Assembly (NCBI RefSeq): GCF_040537815.1
Contig: NZ_JBEWSZ010000001.1
Coordinates: forward strand, 3,348,001-3,412,000
Direction: 5' to 3'
DNA: 64,000 nt
Source: Mesorhizobium shangrilense
GTDB lineage: Bacteria > Pseudomonadota > Alphaproteobacteria > Rhizobiales > Rhizobiaceae
Under the pieces are notes generated by a model, which did not search any database, was not told the DNA's origin, and worked only from the letters and a program-made list of their open reading frames with translations. Of this stretch, positions 1 to 10,858 are shown in pieces; positions within the stretch are counted from its first letter, which is position 1, and every line of letters begins with the position of its first letter. The translations under genes were made by a program, and so were the position numbers.

Positions 1-1
1 C

Positions 2-1045
2 GTGACGCTGATCGAGCGCAACCGGATCGGTACCGGAGCAACTGTCGCCTCGTTCGGCAACATCCGGCGCACAGGGCGCCATCTGTCCCAGCTTCCGCTG
101 GCCCACCGCTCGCTCGGGCTGTGGGGCGAAGCCGACAAGATGCTGGGCCGCGACGTGGAATTCCGCGCCACCGGCCATATCCGGCTGATCTTCGATGCAG
201 GCGGTCTCGCCGACATGCGGCAGTATGCCGAGGCAGCGCGGCCATGGGGGCTTGAGCTGGAGGAGCTCAGCCCACGCGAGATTCGCGCCCGTTTTCCCGG
301 TCTCGGTCCCGAAGCGATCGCGGCGTCATTCTCTCCGCAAGATGGCAGCGGCAATCCGCGACTGATCGCACCGGCCTTCGCCGAGGCTGCCCGCAAGCTG
401 GGTGCTGAAATCATCGAGGACGCCGAGGTCGGGAAGATCACCTACACGGGCTTCGGTTTCGTTGTCTCCAGTTCAAAGGGTAGTTTCGCAGCCGACTGCC
501 TGCTCAACACCGGCGGAGCCTGGGGCGCACGCATCGCCGCTCAGTTTGGCGAAGAGGTTCCGCTCGACGCCCGCGGCCCGCAGATGGGCGTGACCGAGCC
601 GCTGCCGCATCGGATCCTGCCGGTGGTCGGCATCTGGACGCGTGACAAGGCCCATGGTGCCTATCTGCGTCAGGTCGAGCGGGGCAACATCGTCTTTGGC
701 GGCGCGGCCGAAAGGGTGCCGGTGGGCCTGGATCCGGGCCATGCGAGCGCCGACCCCGCGCTACTGCCGGCGCAATTGCGCGCCGTCGCCCGTCTGCTGC
801 CGGCAATCGCGCAGGTCTCGCTCATCCGCACGTGGTCAGGCTGCGAGGGCTATGTGCAGGACATGCTGCCTGTCATGGGACGCTCGGCGACGACGCCAGG
901 CCTGTTCCACGCCTTCGGCTTCTGTGGACATGGCTTCCAGCTCGGTCCTGGCGTGGGTGACGCCATGGCCGAACTCATCACGACCAACCGTTGCGAAACG
1001 CCGCTCGACGATTTCAGAGTCGATCGCTTCAACTGCGCAGCCTGA
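2..1045 (+). CDS. FAD-dependent oxidoreductase, DAO family (5'-truncated by window edge)
   Basis: This is the carboxy-terminal part of a D-amino-acid-oxidase/sarcosine-oxidase type flavoenzyme, which would oxidise an amine or amino acid. The visible protein begins VTLIERNRIGTGAT, which in this family follows the Rossmann GxGxxG motif by about 20 residues. The true start and the FAD dinucleotide-binding loop therefore lie before base 1, and the GTG at 2 is not the start. The end of the protein carries the family's second FAD-contacting segment (TWSGCEGYVQDMLP, then FGFCGHGFQLGPGVG). The substrate cannot be told from the sequence. No downstream partner gene is adjacent. Confidence 0.8.
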   Translation: MTLIERNRIGTGATVASFGNIRRTGRHLSQLPLAHRSLGLWGEADKMLGRDVEFRATGHIRLIFDAGGLADMRQYAEAARPWGLELEELSPREIRARFPGLGPEAIAASFSPQDGSGNPRLIAPAFAEAARKLGAEIIEDAEVGKITYTGFGFVVSSSKGSFAADCLLNTGGAWGARIAAQFGEEVPLDARGPQMGVTEPLPHRILPVVGIWTRDKAHGAYLRQVERGNIVFGGAAERVPVGLDPGHASADPALLPAQLRAVARLLPAIAQVSLIRTWSGCEGYVQDMLPVMGRSATTPGLFHAFGFCGHGFQLGPGVGDAMAELITTNRCETPLDDFRVDRFNCAA

Positions 1046-1493
1046 AGGAGCACTAACGACATCCGCTCAACGATCCTTTGGCCGCTAAAAGTGGGATGGT
1101 CACTCTCGTCCGATCCTTCGAGTATGACATCTCAAGCGGGCGTGGCGCTCTAGGCACGAAGATTTCCTGATGGTTTTGCCCATCGGCGAACCAGCCCTGG
1201 CTCGGAGGGTGCGCAAGGCCGAAATCACAACCACCCAATTGCACGTCGTTGCCGCCGATTACCGCACGTGTCGATGCAAGGTCTTTCGAAACCGGGGGGT
1301 GAGCTACGTGTGACGAGTGGCATCAACGAGACGAAGAAAATCGACGAACAGGCCAAAACCGTTTCGTTCAGAGCCCCTAGATTTATCTGACAAGTAGCAC
1401 AATAGGTAACACAAATAAGTAAAATGAAGCGAGATCAACGGCCAGAAACTTGAAATTATCCAGCAAATTCAATTATTTATCTGAAAAACCTAA
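1046..1493. other. 448-nt intergenic region, no gene seen
   Basis: The stretch between the flavoenzyme stop and tRNA-His holds no convincing coding region. A 63-codon minus-strand frame at 1053-1244 has no ribosome site and no recognisable motif. The last 120 bases are clearly AT-richer than the surroundings. This suggests non-coding sequence downstream of the minus-strand tRNA. I see no strong terminator hairpin. Confidence 0.5.
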
Positions 1494-1570
1494 TGGTACC
1501 GTTGGCTGGGATCGAACCAGCGACCTCCGGATCCACAATCCGGCGCTCTAACCATCTGAGCTACAACGGC
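1494..1570 (-). tRNA. tRNA-His (GTG)
   Basis: Read on the minus strand, the 77-nt gene folds as a cloverleaf with acceptor arm GCCGTTG/CAACGGT. The anticodon stem CCGGA/TCCGG encloses a loop with anticodon GTG, and the T-arm is GCTGG-TTCGATC-CCAGC. CCA is encoded (1494-1496). U8-A9 fix the 5' end at the G at 1570, so there is no extra G at -1 and the discriminator base is A73. This is the atypical tRNA-His form reported for a clade of alphaproteobacteria, and it supports the taxonomic placement. Confidence 0.95.
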
Positions 1571-1720
1571 ACGCTTGCCTGAGTGGATACAGTCAGAAGT
1601 TCATTCCGCGTGATCCACTCTGTCGTTCGGCGATGCGTCCATACGGGCTTATGGATTTTAATTCAAGGCTTTTGGAAAGCAAAGGTGACTTCCCCACATC
1701 CGCGCGACATTCGCCGGGCA

Positions 1721-1752
1721 AAGAAAAAGGCCGGCGGGAGGAGGTGCCGGCC
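1721..1752 (-). terminator. Rho-independent terminator of sRNA/phasin
   Basis: A 7-bp GC stem (arms 1729-1735 and 1746-1752) with loop ACCTCCTCCC is followed on the minus strand by TTTTTCTT (1728-1721). It ends the small RNA and, failing an upstream stop, the phasin transcript. Confidence 0.85.
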
Positions 1753-1860
1753 TTTTCCTGTTACGAGCCAGCGGGAGGAGGTGCTGGCTGGTCACCCCGG
1801 GGAGCAGAGGGAGGAGGTTCCGCCCGCCGGGTATTCGCTTGGTCAAGAGTATTCCACATG
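1721..1860 (-). ncRNA. small RNA with three CCUCCUCCC hairpin loops (alpha-r14 / 'cuckoo'-type)
   Basis: On the minus strand, three successive hairpins each display the anti-Shine-Dalgarno 9-mer CCTCCTCCC in the loop (plus-strand positions 1809-1817, 1773-1781 and 1736-1744, spaced 36-37 nt). The arms differ but pair: CCCGG/CCGGG, GCCAGC/GCTGGC and GGCCGGC/GCCGGCC. The last hairpin is followed by a T-run and is also the terminator. This matches the architecture of the alphaproteobacterial alpha-r14 and CcsR/'cuckoo' RNAs, which are stress-related sRNAs thought to pair with ribosome binding sites. It lies just after the phasin stop on the same strand, so it may have its own promoter or be processed from the phasin 3' UTR. 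The 5' end given is approximate. Confidence 0.75.
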
Positions 1861-1914
1861 ATCCTGCTCGAAGAAATGCGGCCTTTCGCTACATCTCCGG
1901 ATCATGCCCAAATA

Positions 1915-2373
1915 TCAGGCGACCTTGATTTCCTTCATCGCCTTCTCGAAGGCGGTCTTGATCGGCTTGGACACGTCCTCGGCTGCCTTGGAGGCAACGG
2001 TCTGGAAGTCCTTGGCCTGCTCGACGGTCATTTCGACGCGCTTGCGCAGGAACGCGGTCTGCAGCTCAACCACTTCCGACAGCGACTTGGCGCCGATCAG
2101 AGCTTCGAGATGCGAGAAGCCGGCTTCCGCGTTGGCGCGCAGCGCGGCAATGGTCTTGAGCGACAGGTCGCTGGAAACGGTCTTGGCGGACTCGTAGGAC
2201 GACTCCAGGGCCTTCTGGGTCTCCTCGGCACCGGTCTTCAGCTTGGCATAGGCTTCCTTCGACTGCTCGACGCCCTTTTCGGCGAAAGCGCGGATCTGGT
2301 CGGTGGCCTTGGAAGCGTCAAAGCTCGGGAATTCAACATTTTCGATCGTGTCGGCAGACTTGGTCTTGGTCAT
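1915..2373 (-). CDS. phaP: Phasin (PHB granule-associated protein)
   Basis: This 152-residue, Lys/Glu/Ala-rich, almost entirely helical protein has no signal peptide. The core with EQSKEAYAKLK near residue 36 and the AFLRKRVEMTVEQAKDFQ segment are typical of alphaproteobacterial phasins, which coat polyhydroxybutyrate granules and control their size and number. The start is supported by an AAAGGATGG ribosome site seven bases upstream. It is divergent from the cbrA-like kinase gene and near acetoacetyl-CoA synthetase. Downstream on the same strand lies the triple-hairpin small RNA. A TGC-rich inverted site upstream fits control by a PhaR-type repressor. Confidence 0.9.
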   Translation of the reverse strand: MTKTKSADTIENVEFPSFDASKATDQIRAFAEKGVEQSKEAYAKLKTGAEETQKALESSYESAKTVSSDLSLKTIAALRANAEAGFSHLEALIGAKSLSEVVELQTAFLRKRVEMTVEQAKDFQTVASKAAEDVSKPIKTAFEKAMKEIKVA

Positions 2374-2454
2374 TTTCCATCCTTTTCAGCGGCAGCGGCT
2401 TTGACAGAAAGCCGTCTCGTTCATGTATGATGGCAATATAAAGGCATTTTTTGT

Positions 2455-2482
2455 GCATTGCAATATCTATGTTGCAGTGCAC
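2455..2482. promoter_or_regulatory. Candidate PhaR-type operator upstream of phasin
   Basis: Two near-identical 9-mers, TGCATTGCA (2455-2463) and TGCAGTGCA (2474-2482), lie 10 bases apart in an AT-rich stretch 80-110 bases before the phasin start. PhaR repressors of Rhodobacter and Paracoccus bind TGC/GCA-rich palindromes before phasin genes. The match is by pattern only, and no phaR gene is in the window. Confidence 0.4.
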
Positions 2483-2622
2483 CATATTTTTCTTTCAGGC
2501 CGTTAACCACGCGGCCAAATTCCGGCCTTTGCACGTTATGGCTTGTGGACCTTCACGCCGCCGGCTTTTATTAACAAAGCGTTAACTGCAAATTGCCCGC
2601 TCCGTGAGGGTTCGCCAAGCGC

Positions 2623-5600
2623 ATGTCGCCCGAAAGCTATTCATTCCTCGATGTCGCCGTGCTCGACGCGGTCCGCCAGCGCTTCGCCGCCGGCGATGCC
2701 ATCGCCATCCTCTCGACGGATCTGGAGCAGGTGATCTGGGCCAATGGGCCGGGGGCAGCGGTATTCGGCTATGCGGACATCGAGGCCATCATCGGCGCGT
2801 CGGCGCACCTGCCGCTGATTGCCAGGCGCCAGATCATGGCGACAAGAGGCTTCCCCAATATTGGCAGCGACCGCTCCATCATGCTCCGGCTGGCGACAGG
2901 CATGACAAGCCGTGCCGTCAGTTTCCTCGCCAGCGCGGTGACGATGCCTGACGGCGAAGGCGCCGTCATGCTGACGGTTCCCGCTGCTCAGACCGGCTCG
3001 CGCAGTCCCGCCGAGATCGCGGCCCGGGCAATCAGCGGCTTCACCGAACATGGCCATTTCATCGCCTTTGTCGACGCCAGGGGCAATATCGAGGCCGCAT
3101 CCGACGGGTTCGCGGCGCTGGGCATTCTGCCGGAAACGCTGGCCGCGCTCGTGGCGGACGTGGCGAGCGAAAACGACAGGATCGTCAAACGCCTGGTTCC
3201 GGGTGGCTCTGCCCCCTACCCGGCCGGCCTCGCCAAACTGACGGATGTCAGGCATCTGCTGGTGGTGATCGACGAGGACCAACTTGACGACGAGGCGCCT
3301 TTCGATGAGGTGCCCGACAGGACAGAAGCCGGTGTGGAGCCGACACCAGCCGCAGACGAAGCCGGCGTCCAATCCAAACCCGGCCAGGACAACGAGCCGG
3401 AAACACCTGTAGTCGCGGCAGCGGCCGGTGGCGAACCTGCCACCCCGGAGGCTGTCGAAAACATCCCGGCATCAGCGGAGCAGGACCGTCACGCTTCGAC
3501 CGGACAGCGCGGGGAAGAGGCCCGCAGCGCCTCTGGCGGAACGCCGGCGCAGCATGACCACTGGTACTTCAATGCCGGCGACGATGAGCAACGGCCACGC
3601 CAATCGGATTCGCCCGCCCCTGCCGAACCGCCGGTTGGTCCGAATATCGTCGCGGAAACCCCAAGACAAGCTGGCGTCGAAGCCGCGGCCCCGTCCTCTC
3701 GTCCCGCCAGCCGGGAGATCGACCGCTCGGTGCCGCCCCTGCGCTTTGTCTGGCGTACCGACGCCGAAGGCAAGTTCAGCACCCTGTCGCCGGAGTTCGC
3801 ACAGATCGTCGGCAAGACCGCCGCCGATGTGATCGGACGGCGCTTCAAGGATGTTGCCACGACATTCGGCCTCGATGCCTCCGGCGAAATAGCCGGCCTG
3901 CTGGAACGGCGCGACACCTGGTCCGGGCGCTCGGTGTTGTGGCCCGTTGCCGGTACCGACCTGAAGATACCGGTGGATCTGGCGGCGCTGCCCGTCTACG
4001 GCCGCAGCCGCGTCTTCGAAGGCTTTCGTGGCTTCGGCGTCGCCCGAACCGGCGATGCGGTCGTCGACCCTGAGGCGATCGGGATGGCGCTTGTCCCCAA
4101 TGGCGCAGCGCCGGCGACCACCGGGCCGGAAATCGTCGAACCGGCGCCTGAAGAACCCAAGGCGACGGATCCGTTCAAAGGCGAAGTGCCGGCTCTGACC
4201 ATCGTGCCGAAGCCTGAGCGGCGCTTTGCCGACAAGGTGATCCGGCTGGCGGAGCATCGGCAACCCGCCAATGACAAGGGCCTGTCGACACTGGAACGCA
4301 GCGCGTTTCGCGAGATCGGCGAGCGGCTGAAGAAAGACAGCGCACCGGCTGGACAACCCGACGCGGAAAAACAAGCCGTAGGAAACCAGCCGGAACCGGC
4401 TGCGAAGGTGGAACTTCCTGCCGAGGTAATCCAGCCGGCGCCCGAAGCGATGCTCCAGGAAGAGGCCATTTCGGCGCACAAGGGCGAAGTGCCCGCGGTG
4501 GACCAGGATATCGGCGTGGCTTCAAGCGAGCCATCCGGCATCGATGCCGAGGATGAGAAGGATCTGGCACGGCTCGATGGCGCGACGCCGGATCACCTGC
4601 CCCACGACAAGCCGAGCGGATCGCTGCTTAGCTACGCCGGCCACGTGGAGGAGTCCGGCAATGTCGCTGTTGGCGCCGATGAAGCACCGCTCGCTGGACC
4701 GGACAATGAGCAGGCACCGCGGACGATTGCCGAACCCGCGGCCGAGAACCAGAAACCGGATGCCATCAAGGTGACAACCGGCGCTGTCGATGACGATGAC
4801 AGCATGACATCAGCCGATTTTCGCGATGCCGAGGACAGCGAGGACTGGGTTCGGCCCGACGAGCCTGCAGCCGCCTCACTCCGTGCCGACGGCGCCAGCG
4901 GGACGGCACGTCCCCGGCCGCGGTTGCACGTTCCGCCGCTCAAGGTGGAAGGGTTCGTGCCCTCAGCCTTTTCAGCCGGCGAGGAGGTTCCGGATACGTC
5001 GATCATCGGCAAGCTACCGGTGCCGCTGCTCATCCACTCCGGCGACGAATTGCACTATGCGAATGACGAGTTCCTCAACCTGACCGGCTATGACACGATC
5101 GAGGATCTGGCGGATGCCGGCGGGCTCGGCGCCTTGTTCGCGGACCCCTATGCCGATGACGGTGCTTCCGATGGAACCGACCGCACGCTGAAGCTGAAGA
5201 CACGTCACGGGCAGGAATTCCCGATCGAGGCCATCCTGCGCTCCGTTCCCTGGCGCGGCGGCAAAGCGCTGATGCTGGTCGTGCGCCGTTCGGGCGAGGA
5301 CGATGCGCCGTCAGCAACCCTGCATGCCGTCGCCGACGAGCAGACACAGCCCGATATTCCGGAACTCAAGGCGCGCATCGCCGAGATGCGCACCATCATC
5401 GACACGGCGACCGATGGCGTCGTGCTGATCGGCCGCGATGGCACGATCCGCTCGATCAGCCGCCCCGCGGAAGCGCTGTTCGGCTTCGACAGCGACGAGG
5501 TGACAGGCAAGCCCTTCGCTTCGCTCTTTGCCATCGAAAGCCAGCGCGCGGCGCGCGACTATCTCGAGGGATTGTCCGAACCAGGCGTCGCCAGCGTGCT

Positions 5601-6483
5601 GAATGATGGCCGCGAGGTCATCGGGCGCGAAGCACAGGGTCGCTTCATTCCCCTGTTCATGACCATCGGCAGGCTGCCCAACGAGAGTGGATTCTGCGCC
5701 GTGGTGCGCGACATCACCCAGTGGAAGCGGGCGGAGGAAGACCTGACCCAGGCGCGCGCGGTGGCCGAGCGCGCCTCCTCGCAGAAGACCGATTTTCTCG
5801 CCCGCATCAGCCACGAGATCCGCACCCCGCTCAACGCCATCATCGGGTTTTCCGAACTGATGGTGGACGAGAAATTCGGGCCGGTGGCCAACGACCGCTA
5901 CCGCGACTATCTGCGCGACATCAACCGGTCGGGCAACCATGTGCTCGACCTTGTCAACGACCTGCTCGACATTTCGAAGATCGAAGCCGGCCAACAGGAG
6001 ATGGATTACGAGGCCGTGTCGCTCAACGACACGCTGGCCGAGACGGTGGCGATGATGCAGCCGCAAGCCAATCGCGAGCGGGTCATCATCCGGTCAAGCT
6101 TCGCCTCGCGCCTGCCGGAAGTGGTGGCCGATCTGCGCAGCGTGCGCCAGATCGCGCTCAACATCCTGTCGAATGCCATCCGCTACACCCAGGCCGGCGG
6201 CCAGGTGATCGTATCGACCGCCTATGAGACGTCGGGCGATGTGGTCATGCGCGTGCGCGACACCGGCATCGGCATGAGCCAAGCCGAGATCGAGCAGGCG
6301 CTGAAGCCCTTCAAGCAGATCAACGCGCTGAAGCGTGGACGCGGCGACGGCACTGGTCTCGGCCTGCCGCTGACCAAGGCGATGGTGGAAGCGAACCGCG
6401 CGCGGTTCACCATCAACTCGACACCTGGCGAAGGCACTTTGGTTGAGGTGGCGTTTCCCTCGACGCGCGTGCTTGCCGAGTAA
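2623..6483 (+). CDS. cbrA: Multi-PAS sensor histidine kinase, CbrA/PdhS-like
   Basis: This 1286-residue kinase probably belongs to the PleC/DivJ/PdhS group that sets DivK phosphorylation and hence CtrA activity in the cell cycle. It has an N-terminal PAS-like region (1-200). Further PAS domains start near 375, 795 and 920. The HisKA box FLARISHEIRTPLNAIIGF has the phospho-acceptor His at 1064. The HATPase domain has N-box NILSNAIRYT and G boxes DTGIGM and GTGLGLPL. There is no receiver domain and no obvious membrane segment. Two long acidic Pro/Ala/Glu-rich linkers (about 225-370 and 480-780) are probably disordered. Position beside a phasin gene matches S. meliloti cbrA as I recall it, so the symbol rests on domain order plus context. 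Confidence 0.7.
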   Translation: MSPESYSFLDVAVLDAVRQRFAAGDAIAILSTDLEQVIWANGPGAAVFGYADIEAIIGASAHLPLIARRQIMATRGFPNIGSDRSIMLRLATGMTSRAVSFLASAVTMPDGEGAVMLTVPAAQTGSRSPAEIAARAISGFTEHGHFIAFVDARGNIEAASDGFAALGILPETLAALVADVASENDRIVKRLVPGGSAPYPAGLAKLTDVRHLLVVIDEDQLDDEAPFDEVPDRTEAGVEPTPAADEAGVQSKPGQDNEPETPVVAAAAGGEPATPEAVENIPASAEQDRHASTGQRGEEARSASGGTPAQHDHWYFNAGDDEQRPRQSDSPAPAEPPVGPNIVAETPRQAGVEAAAPSSRPASREIDRSVPPLRFVWRTDAEGKFSTLSPEFAQIVGKTAADVIGRRFKDVATTFGLDASGEIAGLLERRDTWSGRSVLWPVAGTDLKIPVDLAALPVYGRSRVFEGFRGFGVARTGDAVVDPEAIGMALVPNGAAPATTGPEIVEPAPEEPKATDPFKGEVPALTIVPKPERRFADKVIRLAEHRQPANDKGLSTLERSAFREIGERLKKDSAPAGQPDAEKQAVGNQPEPAAKVELPAEVIQPAPEAMLQEEAISAHKGEVPAVDQDIGVASSEPSGIDAEDEKDLARLDGATPDHLPHDKPSGSLLSYAGHVEESGNVAVGADEAPLAGPDNEQAPRTIAEPAAENQKPDAIKVTTGAVDDDDSMTSADFRDAEDSEDWVRPDEPAAASLRADGASGTARPRPRLHVPPLKVEGFVPSAFSAGEEVPDTSIIGKLPVPLLIHSGDELHYANDEFLNLTGYDTIEDLADAGGLGALFADPYADDGASDGTDRTLKLKTRHGQEFPIEAILRSVPWRGGKALMLVVRRSGEDDAPSATLHAVADEQTQPDIPELKARIAEMRTIIDTATDGVVLIGRDGTIRSISRPAEALFGFDSDEVTGKPFASLFAIESQRAARDYLEGLSEPGVASVLNDGREVIGREAQGRFIPLFMTIGRLPNESGFCAVVRDITQWKRAEEDLTQARAVAERASSQKTDFLARISHEIRTPLNAIIGFSELMVDEKFGPVANDRYRDYLRDINRSGNHVLDLVNDLLDISKIEAGQQEMDYEAVSLNDTLAETVAMMQPQANRERVIIRSSFASRLPEVVADLRSVRQIALNILSNAIRYTQAGGQVIVSTAYETSGDVVMRVRDTGIGMSQAEIEQALKPFKQINALKRGRGDGTGLGLPLTKAMVEANRARFTINSTPGEGTLVEVAFPSTRVLAE

Positions 6484-6500
6484 GGCGGGTCGCTCCGGAC

Positions 6501-6535
6501 AAAGAAAAGGCGCCCAACGGGCGCCTTAAATGATG
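6501..6535. terminator. Bidirectional terminator between cbrA-like gene and aacS
   Basis: A perfect 9-bp stem (AAGGCGCCC at 6507-6515, GGGCGCCTT at 6519-6527) with an AAC loop sits 24 bases after the kinase stop. On the minus strand it is followed by TTTTCTTTG, so it suits the leftward aacS transcript best; the plus-strand tail is weak. The rest of 6484-6790 contains no gene that I can support. Confidence 0.75.
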
Positions 6536-6790
6536 GAATTTGCTGTCACAACGGGGCTTGAGCGAATCAGATCCTCCGGGGATCAGAGGAACGGGATTTC
6601 TCCCTCAAGTTACATGCGACTATCGACGTCGGCCGTTAACAAGTCCTTACCAGCGCCGCGAAAAATTTACCAATGTGTACCACTCATGAAATCTAGGTAA
6701 ATTCGGACGACATATTTTGGTAACCATACCCAAGGGGCCGGAAGCCACCGCGATTGATTGATCGCAGACTTTCGGCGCGAGCAGGGCCGT

Positions 6791-8752
<1,962 letters not shown>

Positions 8753-8933
8753 GATCGTTCCTCCACGGTCATCCCCGCTTATGCATATTGCAACGCAGCA
8801 GAGCAAGATTTTGTTCAGCCGACTGGCCCCGGCTGTGCGCAAATGCCATCGCCGGGCCATAAAGACTTGAAATGCGTCAGCCGTGGGTTACACCCGTCAG
8901 GCGATTTGTCGGAATGAAAGCATACAGGGCGAG

Positions 8934-10814
8934 ATGCCATCCTCTTTGATCCGGCGCGGACTATGGGCGATCGGCGCTGCCGTGATCGTCGCCGTGCTGG
9001 TGGTTGCGGCGCTGCCGCTCATCGCATCGACACGCATCGTGCGCGACCGCATCGCGTGGGAAATGAGCGCCTGGAGCGGCTTCAGGGTCACCATCGAAGG
9101 CTCGCCTCGCATCGAGGTGTGGCCGACATTCCGCGCCATCCTAACCGACGTGACGCTTTCGCAATGGACGGACGCCGACGCGCCGCCGGTGATCGAAGCC
9201 GAGCGTGTCGAGGTCGACCTTTCCGCCATGGCGGCGCTGCGCGGCGACGTTGTGTTCTCAACGGCAAGGCTGGTGCGGCCGACGATCAGGGTCCAGCGCG
9301 CGGAAAGCGGCTTGTTCCTGCCAGCCGTGCCTTCCGGCGGACGGATCGCGCGCTCCGTGGACACAGCTCGTGGGGTGCTCAACGCCGATCCGGGCAAGCC
9401 TGACCTGACCAAGCTGCCATCGGATCCGTTCGGCACCATCGAGTTCAGGGACGGCCGCATGGTGGCTTCCATCGGCGGCAAGGATGTCGAGGTCCTGAGC
9501 AGCCTGACAGGCCAGGCGAACTGGGCGGCGCTGAACAGCAATGCATCGCTGTCGGCCACGGGCATATGGCGGGGCGAAAGCGTCGCCGTGGATGTCGCTT
9601 CGCCGAAGCCACTGGTGCTGTTTGCCGGCGGTGCCGCGCCGCTGACGCTGTCCTTCAAGGCAGCACCCGCCACCTTTTCCTTCGATGGCACGGCCAGCAT
9701 GTCTGAGAATGCCTATTTCGACGGCCAGGCGAAGTTTTCAGCTCCCTCGCTCAGGCGCTTGCTCGACTGGACGCAGGCAGGGATAGCACCGGGAGCAGCC
9801 ATCGGCTCAGTCTCCGTTTCCAGCAAGATCACCGCGACGGCCGGACGTGTAAAGTTCGAAAACACGGCGATTGCCCTGGACAACAATCCCGGCATGGGAG
9901 CCCTGGACTTCTCCTTCGGGGAGGCGCGTCCGGTGATTTCCGGCACACTCGCCTTCGATACGCTGGACCTGTGGTCGTTCCTCTCCGCCTTCACCCCCCT
10001 GGCGCCAGTCGATGGAGCGGGGCCTGGCGAAGTCGACACAAGTTTCGCCGACCGCATCAATCTCGATCTCAGGCTTTCGGCGGCACATGCCACGGCGGGC
10101 GCGATCCAGCTTGCCGATGTCGCCGCCAATGCCCAGGTCAAGAACGGTCTGGCTGTGTTCGATATTTCCGACGCCTCCGCCTTCGGCGGCAACATCCAGA
10201 GCAGCCTTCGCTTCGACCGCAAGCCTGAGGGAACGCAGGTCGAGATACGGCTGCTGGCCTCCGATATCGATGGCGGCGCTTTCGGCACCGCCGCCGGGAT
10301 GACGCAACTGGTGCCGATCGGCACCGGCACTGTGTCGCTCATCCTCAAGGGGCCCGGCAGGACCTGGAATTCCATATTCGAAAACGCCGATGGCTCGGTC
10401 TCTGCGACCTTCGGCCCGGGCGCGTTGAGCAAGCTCAATCTGCCGGCCTTCCTCAAGCACACCGAACAGGGCGGGTTCTTCGCGCTCGAAGACGTTTCGG
10501 ACGGAACGCTGCCGATCGACGGCGCCGAGCTGAAAGCCAGCATTTCCAAGGGCGTCGCCAGGATCGACAAGGCAGAAGTCAATTCGGCCAAGTACAAGAT
10601 CTGGCTTTCAGGCATTGTATCCTATGCTGGGCGCGGACTGGCTCTGTCCGGCGGCGTGATCCAACCGGACAAACCGGCGCCACCAGCCAATAATCAGCCA
10701 GCCAACAGCCAAGCGAACAATCCTCCGCCGCCCAGCCAATCTTCCTTCTTCGTTGGCGGGACGTGGACCACGCCCTTCATCTCGCCGATCAGCCGCGGCA
10801 TTTCCGGCGAATAG
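8934..10814 (+). CDS. AsmA-family envelope protein
   Basis: This 626-residue protein has one N-terminal membrane anchor (about residues 8-30, rich in Ala/Val/Ile). A long beta-rich periplasmic body follows, with the AsmA-type opening (RIVRDRIAWEMSAWSGFRV, then GSPRIEVWPTF). AsmA relatives are repeating-beta-groove proteins implicated in phospholipid and outer-membrane homeostasis. The last 60 residues include a Pro/Asn/Gln-rich low-complexity linker. The ATG at 8934 fits the membrane anchor better than the upstream frame start at 8883. It is divergent from aacS, with about 180 bases between, and convergent with potI. Confidence 0.75.
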   Translation: MPSSLIRRGLWAIGAAVIVAVLVVAALPLIASTRIVRDRIAWEMSAWSGFRVTIEGSPRIEVWPTFRAILTDVTLSQWTDADAPPVIEAERVEVDLSAMAALRGDVVFSTARLVRPTIRVQRAESGLFLPAVPSGGRIARSVDTARGVLNADPGKPDLTKLPSDPFGTIEFRDGRMVASIGGKDVEVLSSLTGQANWAALNSNASLSATGIWRGESVAVDVASPKPLVLFAGGAAPLTLSFKAAPATFSFDGTASMSENAYFDGQAKFSAPSLRRLLDWTQAGIAPGAAIGSVSVSSKITATAGRVKFENTAIALDNNPGMGALDFSFGEARPVISGTLAFDTLDLWSFLSAFTPLAPVDGAGPGEVDTSFADRINLDLRLSAAHATAGAIQLADVAANAQVKNGLAVFDISDASAFGGNIQSSLRFDRKPEGTQVEIRLLASDIDGGAFGTAAGMTQLVPIGTGTVSLILKGPGRTWNSIFENADGSVSATFGPGALSKLNLPAFLKHTEQGGFFALEDVSDGTLPIDGAELKASISKGVARIDKAEVNSAKYKIWLSGIVSYAGRGLALSGGVIQPDKPAPPANNQPANSQANNPPPPSQSSFFVGGTWTTPFISPISRGISGE

Positions 10815-10858
10815 GCCGCCTTCTTTCGACAGGGGCCTTGCGCTTTGTCTCCAACGCG

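Noticed and set aside
1494..1570. tRNA-His as an integration site of a genomic island
   Set aside because: There is no integrase gene and no direct repeat of the tRNA end in the flanks; neighbours are core genes.
1633..2430. 265-codon plus-strand frame over the sRNA and phasin
   Set aside because: Its first part translates the hairpin repeats and the rest mirrors the phasin gene; there is no ribosome site.
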